A stretch of DNA of 64,000 nt. Source: Flavobacterium piscis. GTDB lineage: Bacteria > Bacteroidota > Bacteroidia > Flavobacteriales > Flavobacteriaceae. The position numbers and the translations under genes were made by a program. This document shows positions 17,131-27,294 of this stretch, in pieces. The stretch lies in NCBI RefSeq assembly GCF_001686925.1, contig NZ_LVEN01000002.1:186001-250000 (forward strand), in the 5' to 3' direction. Position 1 is the stretch's first letter, and the number at the start of each line of letters is the position of its first letter. The notes below the pieces were generated by a model. It saw only the letters and a list, made by a program, of their open reading frames with translations. It made no database searches and had not been told where the DNA came from.

Positions 17131-17170
17131 ATCTAACGTAAAGACGCAAATTTTTTCTCATTACGACGAA

Positions 17171-17237
17171 GGAGAAATCTTCGCAAGTAACTCCGCAACG
17201 AGGATTCAATCTTTGTACAGCTTCTTGCGAAGATTTC
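17171..17237. repeat. Inverted-repeat element with GAAATCTTCGCAAG arms
   Basis: Perfect 14-base inverted arms lie at 17174-17187 and 17224-17237, with a 36-base G+C-richer spacer. They sit in the 301-base gap before the YihY gene. Flanking words (GACGCAAATTTT, ACTTTGCGCCTTTGCGCG, about 17145-17290) look like decayed copies of a wider interspersed repeat. No protein is encoded. Confidence 0.5.
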
Positions 17238-17396
17238 CCCTTAGTTGAAAATCACAATATTGTGTTTAAACTTTGCGCCTTTGCGCGATTATTTTTTAAA
17301 AGATGAACTTAATGACATTATCTAAAATTAAAAACCACATGGGAAAAATGTAAAATTCATCAAAAAAGCAAGAATCCTCATTTTTTTATAATTCCT

Positions 17397-17404
17397 TAAA
17401 TTTG
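17397..17404 (+). promoter_or_regulatory. Bacteroidota -7 promoter element for the YihY gene
   Basis: TAAATTTG matches TAnnTTTG. It overlaps an in-frame TTG (17402), which argues against that codon as a translation start and favours the GTG at 17432, about 25 bases after the predicted transcription start. No TTG -33 box was found. Confidence 0.4.
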
Positions 17405-17431
17405 AGTGTATATCTAAAAACCAGAAGTATC

Positions 17432-18358
17432 GTGAAAATCAAAAATATATTCTCCAAGTCATGGTTTCTGCTCAAGAACACCTTTTTAGAATTCAATGAC
17501 GATAATGCCATCAAACTTAGTGCTGCATTATCCTATTATACCATATTTGCATTGCCGCCATTATTGATTATTATCATCACTATTTGCGGTTTTTTCTTTG
17601 GTGAAGATGCCGTAACAGGTCAGCTTTATGGGCAAATAAATGGATTGGTTGGTAACGGTGCCGCAATTCAGATTCAGGAAGCTATCAAAAATGTGCAGTT
17701 ATCAGGAGATAATTTTTTTGCTACAATATTCGGAATTGCTATGTTATTAATTGGAGCATCGGGAGTTTTTGCCGAAATACAAAGTTCTATCAATTTTATA
17801 TGGGGATTAAGAGCAAAACCGGACAAAGGAATTAAGAAATTTATTCAAAATCGTTTAATGTCATTTTCAATGATAGCATCGGTTGGTTTTTTAATGTTGG
17901 TCAGTCTTTTTATAAGTACAACATTAGATTTAGTCAGTGCACGTTTAAAAGTATATTTCCCTGAAAGCACCGTTTATTTGTTTTATGTAGTCAATATTGT
18001 TATTGTTTTGGCGAGTATAACATTGCTTTTTGCCATTATTTTCAGAACATTACCGGATGGAAAAATAAGATGGAAAGATGCTTTTATAGGATCAACTGTT
18101 ACAGCAATATTATTTATGATTGGTAAATTTGCCATAGGATTTTATTTGGGTAGTTCTACAGTTGCTTCAGTTTATGGCGCAGCAGGTTCTGTAATAATTA
18201 TATTAGTTTGGGTGTATTATTCGGCAATTATTCTGTATTTTGGAGCAGAATTTACCAAAGTATATGCAAAATCTTACGGAGGTAAAATTTATCCGAATGA
18301 ATATTCAGTAGAAATTCAGAAAGAGATTTACGAAATCGAGAAACCAAATAAAATATAA
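17432..18358 (+). CDS. YihY/BrkB family inner-membrane protein
   Basis: A 308-residue protein with six predicted membrane helices. It shows the YihY/BrkB signature regions: KLSAALSYYTIFALPPLL near the start, GASGVFAEIQSSINFIWG in the middle and YGAAGSVIIILVWVYYSA near the end, followed by FGAEFTKVYA. The family was once annotated as ribonuclease BN, but this is now considered wrong; its transport or envelope role is unclear. The start is GTG at 17432 (VKIKNIFSKSW), because the upstream TTG lies in the promoter. Confidence 0.85.
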   Translation: MKIKNIFSKSWFLLKNTFLEFNDDNAIKLSAALSYYTIFALPPLLIIIITICGFFFGEDAVTGQLYGQINGLVGNGAAIQIQEAIKNVQLSGDNFFATIFGIAMLLIGASGVFAEIQSSINFIWGLRAKPDKGIKKFIQNRLMSFSMIASVGFLMLVSLFISTTLDLVSARLKVYFPESTVYLFYVVNIVIVLASITLLFAIIFRTLPDGKIRWKDAFIGSTVTAILFMIGKFAIGFYLGSSTVASVYGAAGSVIIILVWVYYSAIILYFGAEFTKVYAKSYGGKIYPNEYSVEIQKEIYEIEKPNKI

Positions 18359-18402
18359 TTAACCATATGACTTATAGGGTTTAATTAATAAAAAACACAA
18401 AT

Positions 18403-18927
18403 ATGAAAATTATAGCCTTTGGAGGAAGTAACAGCAAGCATTCTATCAATAAACATTTAGCAACTTATGCTGCAGGTTTATTCGAAAATGCCGAAGTTGA
18501 AGTTTTGGATTTGAATGATTTTGCGATGCCATTATTTAGCGTTGATCTTGAGAAAGAAGTCGGGCAGCATGAAAAAGCAAAAGCATTTTTGGACAAACTG
18601 GAAAGTGCAGATGTTTTAGTAGTTTCTCTCGCAGAAAATAACAACAACTATTCTACAGCATTCAAAAATATATTTGATTGGTCTTCCCGAATTAACAAAG
18701 AAGTTTTTCAGCAAAAACCAATGTTACTAATGGCAACTTCGCCGGGAACAAGAGGTGGTGCTTCGGTTTTAGAAATTGCCCGTAATGCTTTGCCTAGATA
18801 TGGTGCAAACGTTAAAGCGACATTTTCATTACCAGCCTTTAATGCTAATTTTGATTTAGAAAAAAATCAAATTTCTAATACAGAATTGGATACAGAATTA
18901 AAAGGTCTTATAAAAGAATGTTTTTAA
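18403..18927 (+). CDS. NADPH-dependent FMN reductase-like flavoprotein
   Basis: A 174-residue flavodoxin-like protein of the NADPH-dependent FMN reductase family. The phosphate-binding loop is GGSNSKHSIN (7-16), followed by the family segments SLAENNNNYSTAFKNIFDW (about 75-93) and MATSPGTRGGAS. The fold reduces FMN or quinones with NAD(P)H; the physiological substrate is unknown. It ends 3 bases before the transglutaminase-domain gene on the same strand, so both are probably co-transcribed, although a functional link is not obvious. Confidence 0.85.
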   Translation: MKIIAFGGSNSKHSINKHLATYAAGLFENAEVEVLDLNDFAMPLFSVDLEKEVGQHEKAKAFLDKLESADVLVVSLAENNNNYSTAFKNIFDWSSRINKEVFQQKPMLLMATSPGTRGGASVLEIARNALPRYGANVKATFSLPAFNANFDLEKNQISNTELDTELKGLIKECF

Positions 18928-18930
18928 ATT

Positions 18931-19911
18931 ATGAAAATAAAAAATATTGCCTTTATAATTCTTTTCCTTAATATCCTTTTTTTGCATTCCTCTTACTCGC
19001 AAAAATATAGTGATGTTGATAAAATAGTGGCTAAATATCCTAAAAACTTTAGTAATACAAAAGATTTAGCGGAGAGAATTCAGGACGATTTTTCTTCAGA
19101 AAAAGACAAAGCGCGCGCTATTTACAGTTGGATTGCATTCAATATAAAATATGATTATAAAGTTTTTTTAAATCCACCCAGATCACAAGGTTTTACTTAT
19201 TCGACCGAAGCTGAAAAACAAAGAAAGATTCAGCAGATTAATGATAAACTAATCCAAAAGACTTTTACTTCTCAAAAAGCAGTTTGTGAAGGTTTTACAG
19301 CCTTATATCAACACTTGGCAGGATTGGTTGGATTAAAATCAGAAATAATTCGCGGAGATTCTAAAACCAGACTGGCAGATATTGGTCGAAAAAATACTTT
19401 ATCAAATCATGCCTGGAATACAGTTTTGATTGATAAAAAGTGGCGTTTGGTTGATGTTACCTGGGGTCAGGGATATTATGACAGCAGTAAAGGAAGAATG
19501 GTAAATGATTTTGATCCCATTTATTTTGATACAGATCCAGATTATTTTTTCGCCAAACATTTTCCTGACTCAGGTTCTTATTTAGGGAATAAATTAAATA
19601 AAGAAGAATTCCTGAACGGACCTTTGATTTATAATAAAACAATTCAGGGCGATTTTAAAATTAAATCACCTAATTCCGGAATAATCCAGGCAAAATACGG
19701 AGATAAAATTACTTTTGAAATCAATAATACTTCAAAATCAGATCTGATTTTCTATTTGAATAAAAAGAATCAGGCCGTTAAGATTACGAACTCAAAAGAA
19801 AAGCGTGGTGGATTAGAATTTCAAATCACTTATGATAAAAATATAGGCGATTATATCACTATTTATCTGGATACATTTAGTATTGTTTCATTTAAAATAA
19901 TTAGGAAATAA
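18931..19911 (+). CDS. Secreted transglutaminase-like domain protein
   Basis: A 326-residue exported protein with a signal peptide (about 1-23) and a transglutaminase-core domain. The likely catalytic triad is C119 (KAVCEGF), H160 (SNHAWNT) and D175 (LVDVTWG). The order and spacing match the microbial transglutaminase/protease-like superfamily, in which members act as peptidases or amidases on the cell envelope. A beta-rich C-terminal region (about 235-326) follows. It starts right after the FMN reductase gene. Confidence 0.85.
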   Translation: MKIKNIAFIILFLNILFLHSSYSQKYSDVDKIVAKYPKNFSNTKDLAERIQDDFSSEKDKARAIYSWIAFNIKYDYKVFLNPPRSQGFTYSTEAEKQRKIQQINDKLIQKTFTSQKAVCEGFTALYQHLAGLVGLKSEIIRGDSKTRLADIGRKNTLSNHAWNTVLIDKKWRLVDVTWGQGYYDSSKGRMVNDFDPIYFDTDPDYFFAKHFPDSGSYLGNKLNKEEFLNGPLIYNKTIQGDFKIKSPNSGIIQAKYGDKITFEINNTSKSDLIFYLNKKNQAVKITNSKEKRGGLEFQITYDKNIGDYITIYLDTFSIVSFKIIRK

Positions 19912-20026
19912 AATCTAATTAAGAGGTTTGTTTTATAGAATTTTCTTGTTTTATCGAATTGCCGTACCTTAGCCGTAAAGAGATGAGATTTAATGATAAC
20001 AGTTTGTATGCTGTTAAAATGTAATT

Positions 20027-21208
20027 ATGAGTATGGAGACAACTTTTCTGAAATCGATTTTAGATAATGATTTCTATAAATTTACGATGCAGCATGCTGT
20101 AATAAAACTTTTTCCAAAGTCGAAAGTACGTTATGGTTTTATAAATAGAGGCAAACATATTTTCCCCCCGGGTTTTGCTGATTTACTCCGACGATCAGTC
20201 GATGCAATGGCTGATTTACGATTGACAAAAAACGAAAAACAATATCTAGCCAAGTTTTGTCCGTATCTGGATCCCACTTATTTAGACTTTTTACAAGGCT
20301 ACACTTATGATCCTTCAGAAGTGCAGATAAGTCAGGAAGGTTCAGAAATAAAAGTAACAATTGAAGGTTTTTGGTACCGCACTATTTTATGGGAAGTACC
20401 TTTGATGGCTTTAATTTCGGAACTTTTTTATAAATCAAATCATCTCATTCGCTTAAATGATGAGGCTATAAAAACCTTGACCAAAAATAAAATCGACAAC
20501 TATAATAGTTTAGGAGTTTCAATTTTAGAATTTGGTACAAGACGCCGTCATTCTTATGATGTACATGTTTTAATCAATAAAACTTTGCAAAGTTTTGGCT
20601 CAGAAAGTTTTATTGGTACCAGTAATGTCCATTTTGCAATGGTAAATAATATTAGGCCTTTAGGAACTCATGCGCACGAGTGGTTTATGTTTCATGCGGC
20701 CCAATATGGTTTTAAAATGGCGAATTTAATAAGTCTGGAACATTGGACACAAGTTTATGGAGGTGATCTCGGAATTGCCTTAACAGATACCTATACAACA
20801 AATGTTTTTTTCGATCAATTTGATAAAAAATACTCCAAGCTTTTTGATGGCGTACGTCATGACAGCGGGGACCCTATTGAGTTTGCGCAAAAAGTGATTT
20901 CGCATTATACTAAAATGGGAATTGATCCAAAATCGAAAGTGATTGTTTTTTCGGATTCACTGAATTATGATAAAGTAAAACTCATAACCGATTTCTGTAA
21001 AGACAAAATCAAAATGTCATTTGGTATTGGGACTAATTTTACTAATGATGTAGGTTTGCCGCCCATGAATATGGTTATAAAACTGACCGAAGTTAAACTC
21101 GATAACACACATTGGCAAGGAGTCGTAAAACTTTCTGACGAAAAAAACAAAAATACGGGAACGCCCGAAATGATTGCTTTAGCGAAGCAGGTTTTGGGAA
21201 TCAAGTAG
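20027..21208 (+). CDS. pncB: Nicotinate phosphoribosyltransferase
   Basis: A 393-residue enzyme of the NAD salvage pathway that joins nicotinate to PRPP, giving nicotinate mononucleotide with ATP use. Characteristic segments are LDNDFYKFTMQHAV near the N-terminus, EFGTRRRHSYDVH, GTSNVHFA and PLGTHAHEWFM in the middle, and RHDSGDP with FSDSLNYDK in the phosphate-binding half. Length fits the short bacterial PncB type. ATGs at 20027 and 20033 are both possible starts. It is transcribed in the same direction as parE but is separated from it by 162 bases. Confidence 0.95.
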   Translation: MSMETTFLKSILDNDFYKFTMQHAVIKLFPKSKVRYGFINRGKHIFPPGFADLLRRSVDAMADLRLTKNEKQYLAKFCPYLDPTYLDFLQGYTYDPSEVQISQEGSEIKVTIEGFWYRTILWEVPLMALISELFYKSNHLIRLNDEAIKTLTKNKIDNYNSLGVSILEFGTRRRHSYDVHVLINKTLQSFGSESFIGTSNVHFAMVNNIRPLGTHAHEWFMFHAAQYGFKMANLISLEHWTQVYGGDLGIALTDTYTTNVFFDQFDKKYSKLFDGVRHDSGDPIEFAQKVISHYTKMGIDPKSKVIVFSDSLNYDKVKLITDFCKDKIKMSFGIGTNFTNDVGLPPMNMVIKLTEVKLDNTHWQGVVKLSDEKNKNTGTPEMIALAKQVLGIK

Positions 21209-21370
21209 TATTTTTTTGTTTAAAAGCTGATTTTTTATATTTTTATCGGCCGTATTATTTTAAAATCAATTTAAATAGGATTTAAAGCTGTTATTAATCG
21301 TAACAAAAAGAAAATACGCTTTCATTTTTTGACTATAAATGGTACATTAGCCAAAAATCCAATTTACTTT

Positions 21371-23242
21371 ATGCTAGAGCAAAATCAATATACCGAAGAT
21401 AATATTCGATCACTCGATTGGAAAGAACATATCCGTATGCGTCCGGGAATGTATATCGGGAAATTGGGAGACGGATCTTCGCCGGATGATGGTATTTATA
21501 TTCTTCTAAAAGAGGTTTTAGATAACTGTATCGATGAGTTCGTAATGGGCTCCGGAAAAACTATTGAGGTAACAATAAAAGATAAAACGGTTTCGGTTCG
21601 TGATTACGGACGTGGAATTCCGTTAGGAAAAGTAGTCGATGTAGTTTCGAAAATGAATACAGGAGGAAAGTATGATTCTAAAGCTTTCCAGAAATCAGTA
21701 GGTTTAAATGGTGTCGGAACAAAAGCAGTTAATGCCCTTTCGAATTATTTCAGAGTAGAATCAGTTCGTGATGATAAACAAAAAGGAGCAGAATTTTCAG
21801 CTGGAAATTTGGTCCTTGAAGAAGATATCATTGACACTACAAAGCGAAAAGGAACAAAAGTGACCTTTACGCCGGATGAAACAATCTTCAAAAATTACAA
21901 ATTCCGTATGGAATATGTCATTAAGATGGTCAAAAACTATTGTTACCTAAACAATGGTTTGACGATTATTTTTAATGGCGAAAAATACATTTCTGAAAAT
22001 GGTCTTAGAGATTTATTAGAAGAAACAATCAGTGCAGAAGATCTTGAATATCCTATTATTCATTTGAAAGATCATGATATAGAGATTGCTTTAACGCATA
22101 GTAAAACGCAATATAGCGAAGAATATCACTCTTTTGTCAACGGGCAAAACACCACGCAAGGAGGAACACATTTAGCAGCTTATAGAGAAGCAATTGTAAA
22201 AACCATTCGTGAGTTTTACAATAAAAATTTCGAAGCATCGGATGTTCGTAAATCCATTGTAAGTGCGATCAGTATCAAGGTAATGGAGCCGGTTTTTGAG
22301 TCTCAGACCAAAACAAAATTAGGTTCTACAGATATGGGTTCTGATGACGGAACACCCGCAGTGTCCGTTCGTACTTTTGTAAATGATTTTGTTAAAAACA
22401 AATTAGACAATTACTTACATAAAAATCCTCCAACAGCTGAAGCATTATTGCGTAAAATTTTACAAGCCGAAAGAGAACGTAAAGAATTGTCAGGAATTAG
22501 AAAACTGGCAACAGATCGTGCTAAGAAAGCCAATCTTCATAATAAAAAATTAAGAGATTGCCGCGCACATCTTCCGGATACTAAAAACCCTAGAAACTTA
22601 GAAAGTACACTTTTTATTACCGAGGGAGATTCGGCTTCCGGATCGATCACAAAGTCACGTGACGTAAATACGCAAGCGGTTTTCAGTTTACGTGGTAAGC
22701 CTTTGAACTCGTACGGAATGACAAAGAAAATCGTGTACGAAAACGAAGAATTCAATTTATTGCAAGCTGCATTAGATATCGAAGACGGATTGGAAAAACT
22801 GCGTTACAACAACATTGTAATTGCAACTGATGCCGATGTCGACGGAATGCACATTCGTTTATTATTGATTACTTTCTTTTTACAGTTCTTTCCCGAATTA
22901 ATAAAAGAAGGACATCTTTACATTTTACAAACACCACTTTTCAGGGTTCGAAATAAGAAAGAAACAATCTATTGTTATTCAGAAGAAGAAAGAAAAGATG
23001 CGATCGAAAAATTAAAACCAAAACCGGAAATCACCCGATTTAAAGGTTTGGGAGAGATTTCTCCTGATGAGTTCAAAAATTTCATTGGAGAAACCATTCG
23101 CCTTGACCCAATTATGATGGATAAAAACACTTCGATTGAGCAATTGTTGTCTTTCTATATGGGGAAAAATACACCGGACAGGCAAGAATTTATCATCAAG
23201 AATTTGAAGGTAGAGTTGGATGCGGTTGAAGCTGAGGTTTAA
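21371..23242 (+). CDS. parE: DNA topoisomerase IV subunit B
   Basis: A 623-residue type IIA topoisomerase ATPase subunit. It has the GHKL ATPase domain ([46 protein letters not shown]), the transducer, and a TOPRIM domain with [10 protein letters not shown] and [10 protein letters not shown]. Together with ParC it decatenates chromosomes. The ATG at 21371 ([10 protein letters not shown]) is chosen instead of an upstream in-frame TTG at 21329 because family members start there. Being shorter than GyrB and paired with a parC in the same orientation supports topoisomerase IV over gyrase. Confidence 0.93.
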   Translation: MLEQNQYTEDNIRSLDWKEHIRMRPGMYIGKLGDGSSPDDGIYILLKEVLDNCIDEFVMGSGKTIEVTIKDKTVSVRDYGRGIPLGKVVDVVSKMNTGGKYDSKAFQKSVGLNGVGTKAVNALSNYFRVESVRDDKQKGAEFSAGNLVLEEDIIDTTKRKGTKVTFTPDETIFKNYKFRMEYVIKMVKNYCYLNNGLTIIFNGEKYISENGLRDLLEETISAEDLEYPIIHLKDHDIEIALTHSKTQYSEEYHSFVNGQNTTQGGTHLAAYREAIVKTIREFYNKNFEASDVRKSIVSAISIKVMEPVFESQTKTKLGSTDMGSDDGTPAVSVRTFVNDFVKNKLDNYLHKNPPTAEALLRKILQAERERKELSGIRKLATDRAKKANLHNKKLRDCRAHLPDTKNPRNLESTLFITEGDSASGSITKSRDVNTQAVFSLRGKPLNSYGMTKKIVYENEEFNLLQAALDIEDGLEKLRYNNIVIATDADVDGMHIRLLLITFFLQFFPELIKEGHLYILQTPLFRVRNKKETIYCYSEEERKDAIEKLKPKPEITRFKGLGEISPDEFKNFIGETIRLDPIMMDKNTSIEQLLSFYMGKNTPDRQEFIIKNLKVELDAVEAEV

Positions 23243-23246
23243 TTTT

Positions 23247-24434
23247 ATGAGAAAAACTATTCTGGGTTTATTGATAATCGCGTTATGTTTTTCTTGTCAG
23301 TCAAAAAATGATGAGAAGAAATCAGTAATTGTGCCTAAGCCTGTAAGTGAAGTAAAAATTGAAGAAAAAAACGAGAGTTTAATTTATAAAATTAAAGAAA
23401 ATACTATAGTAATAGGTGGTGATACATTAAAAATCGAAGCTCCTTTTATTTATTCTTTTGATGGAATACTTGATAATAATAAAAAAATTCAAATTCATAT
23501 TTCTAATCATTTAACGGAAGAATATGGAGGATATTGGAAATCAGGCCGTCTTTATATTGATGGAGAAAATCAAATTTTTGGTTTTGGATTAATAAAAACT
23601 AAGAAAGATGATTTCTACACAGCAGAAGTATATTATGATAGAAATGATAGCGAGAAAACTATTTGTAATCTTAAATTATACAATTTATTTACTGATGAAA
23701 TGTTTATAGAATGTATCTATAATAAAAAAACATATAAAATTTATCCAAGTAAAAAATTCCCGTCTTATAAATGCTTTGATAAAATAGATTATACATTATT
23801 TGATACCAGAGAAGCTTATAAAAAAGGGGCAGCAAGAGATTATACCCCGTCTAGGGATTATATTTCTTTTGGAGAAATTTTACCAAATGATAAGAGCTTT
23901 GAAGCTTTAAGTTCTAATTTAAAGTATTTGATAATAGATTCACTTAGTATAAAAAATCATAATAAATGGAAGCATAATTTTAGCGTTAAAAAGTCTGTAA
24001 AAGAAGAAGATAATTATGCGTCAGAAAGTTTATCTGTTAATTATCCTATTTTTATTGATTCAAATGTTTATGTAGTTTCTGATTATTGGTACCAATATAT
24101 GGGTGGGGCACACGGTTTATATCACACATCCTATTATAATTATGATGTAAGTACCGGAAGAAAAATAGAAGTCGCCCAAATTATCAATATAAAAGATAAA
24201 AATTTTATTGATTTTTATGAAAATAGAGTAAGATCAGAGTATGGCGATGGATTATCATCTAAAATAGAAATTGCTAATAATTTTTATATTTTACCTACAG
24301 GAATTACCTTTTGTTATGCACCGTATGAACTAGTTGGTTTTGCAGGTGGAGAACCTGAGATATTTTTCAGTTATGAAGAATTAAACCCCTATATTTTAAA
24401 AAACACTATTCTGGATAAGTATAATTCGAATTAA
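23247..24434 (+). CDS. Lipoprotein with RsiV-like DUF3298 domain
   Basis: A 395-residue lipoprotein (lipobox LCFSC, Cys17 from the ATG at 23247). The C-terminal half (about 205-390) has the DUF4163/DUF3298 pattern seen in RsiV-like proteins: SDYWYQYMGGAHGLYHTSYY and FCYAPYELVGFAGGEPEIFF. The N-terminal half is beta-rich and not recognised. The gene begins 4 bases after the parE stop and lies between parE and parC. Its coding style is A+T-rich and Asn/Lys/Tyr-heavy compared with both neighbours. An earlier in-frame ATG overlapping parE (23220) would spoil the signal peptide. Confidence 0.8.
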   Translation: MRKTILGLLIIALCFSCQSKNDEKKSVIVPKPVSEVKIEEKNESLIYKIKENTIVIGGDTLKIEAPFIYSFDGILDNNKKIQIHISNHLTEEYGGYWKSGRLYIDGENQIFGFGLIKTKKDDFYTAEVYYDRNDSEKTICNLKLYNLFTDEMFIECIYNKKTYKIYPSKKFPSYKCFDKIDYTLFDTREAYKKGAARDYTPSRDYISFGEILPNDKSFEALSSNLKYLIIDSLSIKNHNKWKHNFSVKKSVKEEDNYASESLSVNYPIFIDSNVYVVSDYWYQYMGGAHGLYHTSYYNYDVSTGRKIEVAQIINIKDKNFIDFYENRVRSEYGDGLSSKIEIANNFYILPTGITFCYAPYELVGFAGGEPEIFFSYEELNPYILKNTILDKYNSN

Positions 24435-24514
24435 GAATGTACTAATTTTGATTTAATTAGAAAATCAGGATTTCAGAATTAAAAATACAAATTTATAATT
24501 TCGAATATAAATAA

Positions 24515-27238
24515 ATGAAAGACGAAGAAGACGATAACATAATTCCTAACGACGACGAGAATAATTCTGAAGAAAACCAGCTTGATGATAATCAGGATGG
24601 AGATGATTCTGAAGAAATTATCAGTGTAAATGCTAAAAATTTTGAAGGACAGCATTTTTACGAAAATCAGGAAGAAGAAGGAGAAGACGTTATTACGAAA
24701 GTAACCGGAATGTACAAAGACTGGTTTTTGGATTACGCTTCTTATGTAATTCTTGAACGTGCAGTTCCGGCAATTGAAGATGGTTTTAAACCGGTTCAGC
24801 GTCGTATTATGCATTCGCTTAAAGAGTTGGATGACGGTCGTTATAATAAAGTTGCCAATGTTGTAGGTCACACCATGCAGTATCACCCACACGGAGATGC
24901 GAGTATTGGAGATGCGATGGTACAAATTGGTCAGAAAGATTTATTGATTGACTGCCAGGGAAACTGGGGGAATATATTAACGGGTGACGGAGCTGCGGCT
25001 TCTCGTTACATTGAGGCACGTTTATCTAAATTTGCTTTAGAGGTTTTGTATTCTCCAAAAATTACCGATTGGGGAGTTTCGTACGATGGTCGTCGTGCAG
25101 AACCTAACAATCTTCCGGTAAAGTTTCCGTTACTTTTGGCACAAGGTGCAGAGGGAATTGCAGTTGGACTTTCGACAAAAGTTTTGCCTCATAACTTTAA
25201 TGAGTTAATTGATGCTTCTGTTAAAATTTTAAAAGGAAAACCTTTTACATTGTATCCTGATTTCATGACACAAGGTATTGCGGATGTGTCAAATTATAAT
25301 GACGGACTTCGTGGCGGTCGTGTACGTGTGCGTGCTAAAATTGCCCAATTAGATAAAAATACATTGGTGATTACGCAGATTCCGTTTTCAACCAATACAA
25401 CGACTTTGATTGACAGTATTTTGAAAGCCAATGATAAAGGCAAAATCAAAATCAAGAAAATTGAAGACAATACTGCGGCAGATGTTGAGATTTTAATTCA
25501 TCTATTTCCTGGAGTTTCTCCAGATAAAACGATTGATGCTTTATTTGCTTTTACAGCTTGCGAAACGTCTGTAGCGCCTTTAGGTTGTGTCATCGAAGAC
25601 AACAAGCCATTGTTTATTGGTGTTTCTGAAATGTTGAAAATTTCGACCCACAGAACAGTTGATTTGCTGAAACAAGAATTGGAAATTCAGTTAGAAGAAT
25701 TAAAAAATAAATGGCATTTTTCTACTTTAGAAAAAATCTTCATTCGTGAAGAAATGTATATCGATTTCAAATTGTATTCAGATAGAGAATCGCTTTATAA
25801 ATATTTATACGATCGTTTTGAGCCTTTCAAAAAATCATTCGTCAGAGAAATTACCGATGATGATTTGCAGCGATTGACTCAGATTCCGATGATTCGTATT
25901 ACTCGCTTTGACTCTGATAAAGCCGATGATTTCATCGCTAAGTTAGAAGATGAAATGAAAGAAGTACAGCATCATTTAGAAAATCTAACCGATTTTGCGA
26001 TTGCATACTTTACTAAGTTAAAAGAGAAATACGGAAAAGGCCGCGAACGCCAGACAGAACTTCGTGTTTTTGATAATGTCGAGGCTACAAAAGTGGTTTT
26101 ACGTAATACAAAACTATATGTAAACCGTGAAGAAGGTTTCGTTGGAACCAGCCTTAAAAAAGACGAATATGTAGGTGATTGTTCCGATATTGATGATGTT
26201 ATTGTGTTTTTAAGAGACGGAACATTGATGGTAACAAAAGTTGATGCCAAAACTTTTATCGGAAAAGATATTATTCATATTGCTGTTTTTGATAAAAGTG
26301 ATAAACGTACGATTTATAATATGATGTATCGTGATGGTAAATCTGGTCCTTCGTATATAAAACGTTTCAATGTTTCGGGTGTAACGAGAGATAAAGCTTA
26401 CGATTTAACAAATGGCACGAATGGTTCTCAGGTTGTTTATTTTTCACATAATCCGAATGGAGAGGCTGAGGTCGTAACAATTTTATTGCGTCAGGTAGGA
26501 ACAATCAAAAAACTGAAATTCGATATTGATTTTGCTAAGCTTGCCATTAAGGGCAGGGCTTCAAAAGGAAATTTAGTAACGAAATATCCAATCAAGAAAA
26601 TAGAGCTAAAAGAGAAAGGAATTTCGACTTTATTGCCAAGAAAAGTTTGGTTTGATGATACCGTTAAACGTTTAAATGTTGATGCCAGAGGTGAGTTGTT
26701 AGGTGAATTTAAACCAAGTGATAAAATCTTAGTAATTAGTCAGACAGGTAAATTAAAAGTTATTATTCCGGAACTGTCAACTCATTTTGAAGAAGATATG
26801 ATTGTGTTGGAAAAATTTAATCCTAAAAAACCAATTTCGGCTATTTATTACGATGGAGAAAAAGAACGCTATTATCTGAAACGTTTCCTTGTAGAAAATG
26901 AAGGAAAAGAAGAAAGTTTTATTACAGATCATCCAAATTCGCAATTAGAAATTGTATCAACAGATTATCGTCCGGTAGCACAATTAATTTTTGCAAAAGT
27001 AAAAGGAGTTCAGAAAGAAGACTTACATATAGATGTCGAAGATTTTATTGCCGTAAAAGGTTTTAAAGCTTTAGGAAATCAATTGACAACAGATAAGTTA
27101 AAACAAGTTAATTTATTGGATCCATTACCTTATGAAGAACCCGTTGAAGAAGTTCCTGAAAAACCGGAATTATCAGAAGGTGATTCAGTTGAAACTGAAT
27201 TAGATGATGATGGCCAGATTGGTTTAGTTTTGGACTAA
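24515..27238 (+). CDS. parC: DNA topoisomerase IV subunit A
   Basis: A 907-residue type IIA topoisomerase DNA-cleavage subunit. The active-site tyrosine is Y165 (GDGAAASRYIEARLS), preceded by QYHPHGDASIGDAM, equivalent to the quinolone-resistance region. The C-terminal half holds beta-propeller-like blades. Two unusual features are a 60-residue, strongly acidic N-terminal extension rich in Asp, Glu and Asn, and an acidic C-terminal tail (about 870-907). At the position of the classical quinolone-contact serine there is Ala129. It follows parE and the intervening lipoprotein gene; a strong terminator ends the transcript. Confidence 0.93.
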   Translation: MKDEEDDNIIPNDDENNSEENQLDDNQDGDDSEEIISVNAKNFEGQHFYENQEEEGEDVITKVTGMYKDWFLDYASYVILERAVPAIEDGFKPVQRRIMHSLKELDDGRYNKVANVVGHTMQYHPHGDASIGDAMVQIGQKDLLIDCQGNWGNILTGDGAAASRYIEARLSKFALEVLYSPKITDWGVSYDGRRAEPNNLPVKFPLLLAQGAEGIAVGLSTKVLPHNFNELIDASVKILKGKPFTLYPDFMTQGIADVSNYNDGLRGGRVRVRAKIAQLDKNTLVITQIPFSTNTTTLIDSILKANDKGKIKIKKIEDNTAADVEILIHLFPGVSPDKTIDALFAFTACETSVAPLGCVIEDNKPLFIGVSEMLKISTHRTVDLLKQELEIQLEELKNKWHFSTLEKIFIREEMYIDFKLYSDRESLYKYLYDRFEPFKKSFVREITDDDLQRLTQIPMIRITRFDSDKADDFIAKLEDEMKEVQHHLENLTDFAIAYFTKLKEKYGKGRERQTELRVFDNVEATKVVLRNTKLYVNREEGFVGTSLKKDEYVGDCSDIDDVIVFLRDGTLMVTKVDAKTFIGKDIIHIAVFDKSDKRTIYNMMYRDGKSGPSYIKRFNVSGVTRDKAYDLTNGTNGSQVVYFSHNPNGEAEVVTILLRQVGTIKKLKFDIDFAKLAIKGRASKGNLVTKYPIKKIELKEKGISTLLPRKVWFDDTVKRLNVDARGELLGEFKPSDKILVISQTGKLKVIIPELSTHFEEDMIVLEKFNPKKPISAIYYDGEKERYYLKRFLVENEGKEESFITDHPNSQLEIVSTDYRPVAQLIFAKVKGVQKEDLHIDVEDFIAVKGFKALGNQLTTDKLKQVNLLDPLPYEEPVEEVPEKPELSEGDSVETELDDDGQIGLVLD

Positions 27239-27248
27239 TATAAAACAG

Positions 27249-27273
27249 AAAACGCTAAGATTCTTAGCGTTTT
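27249..27273 (+). terminator. Terminator of parC
   Basis: An 11-base-pair stem (27249-27259 with 27263-27273, arm AAAACGCTAAG) with a 3-base loop continues into a T run to 27277. It is located 11 bases after the parC stop. Confidence 0.85.
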
Positions 27274-27294
27274 TTTTATAATACATTCTGTCAA

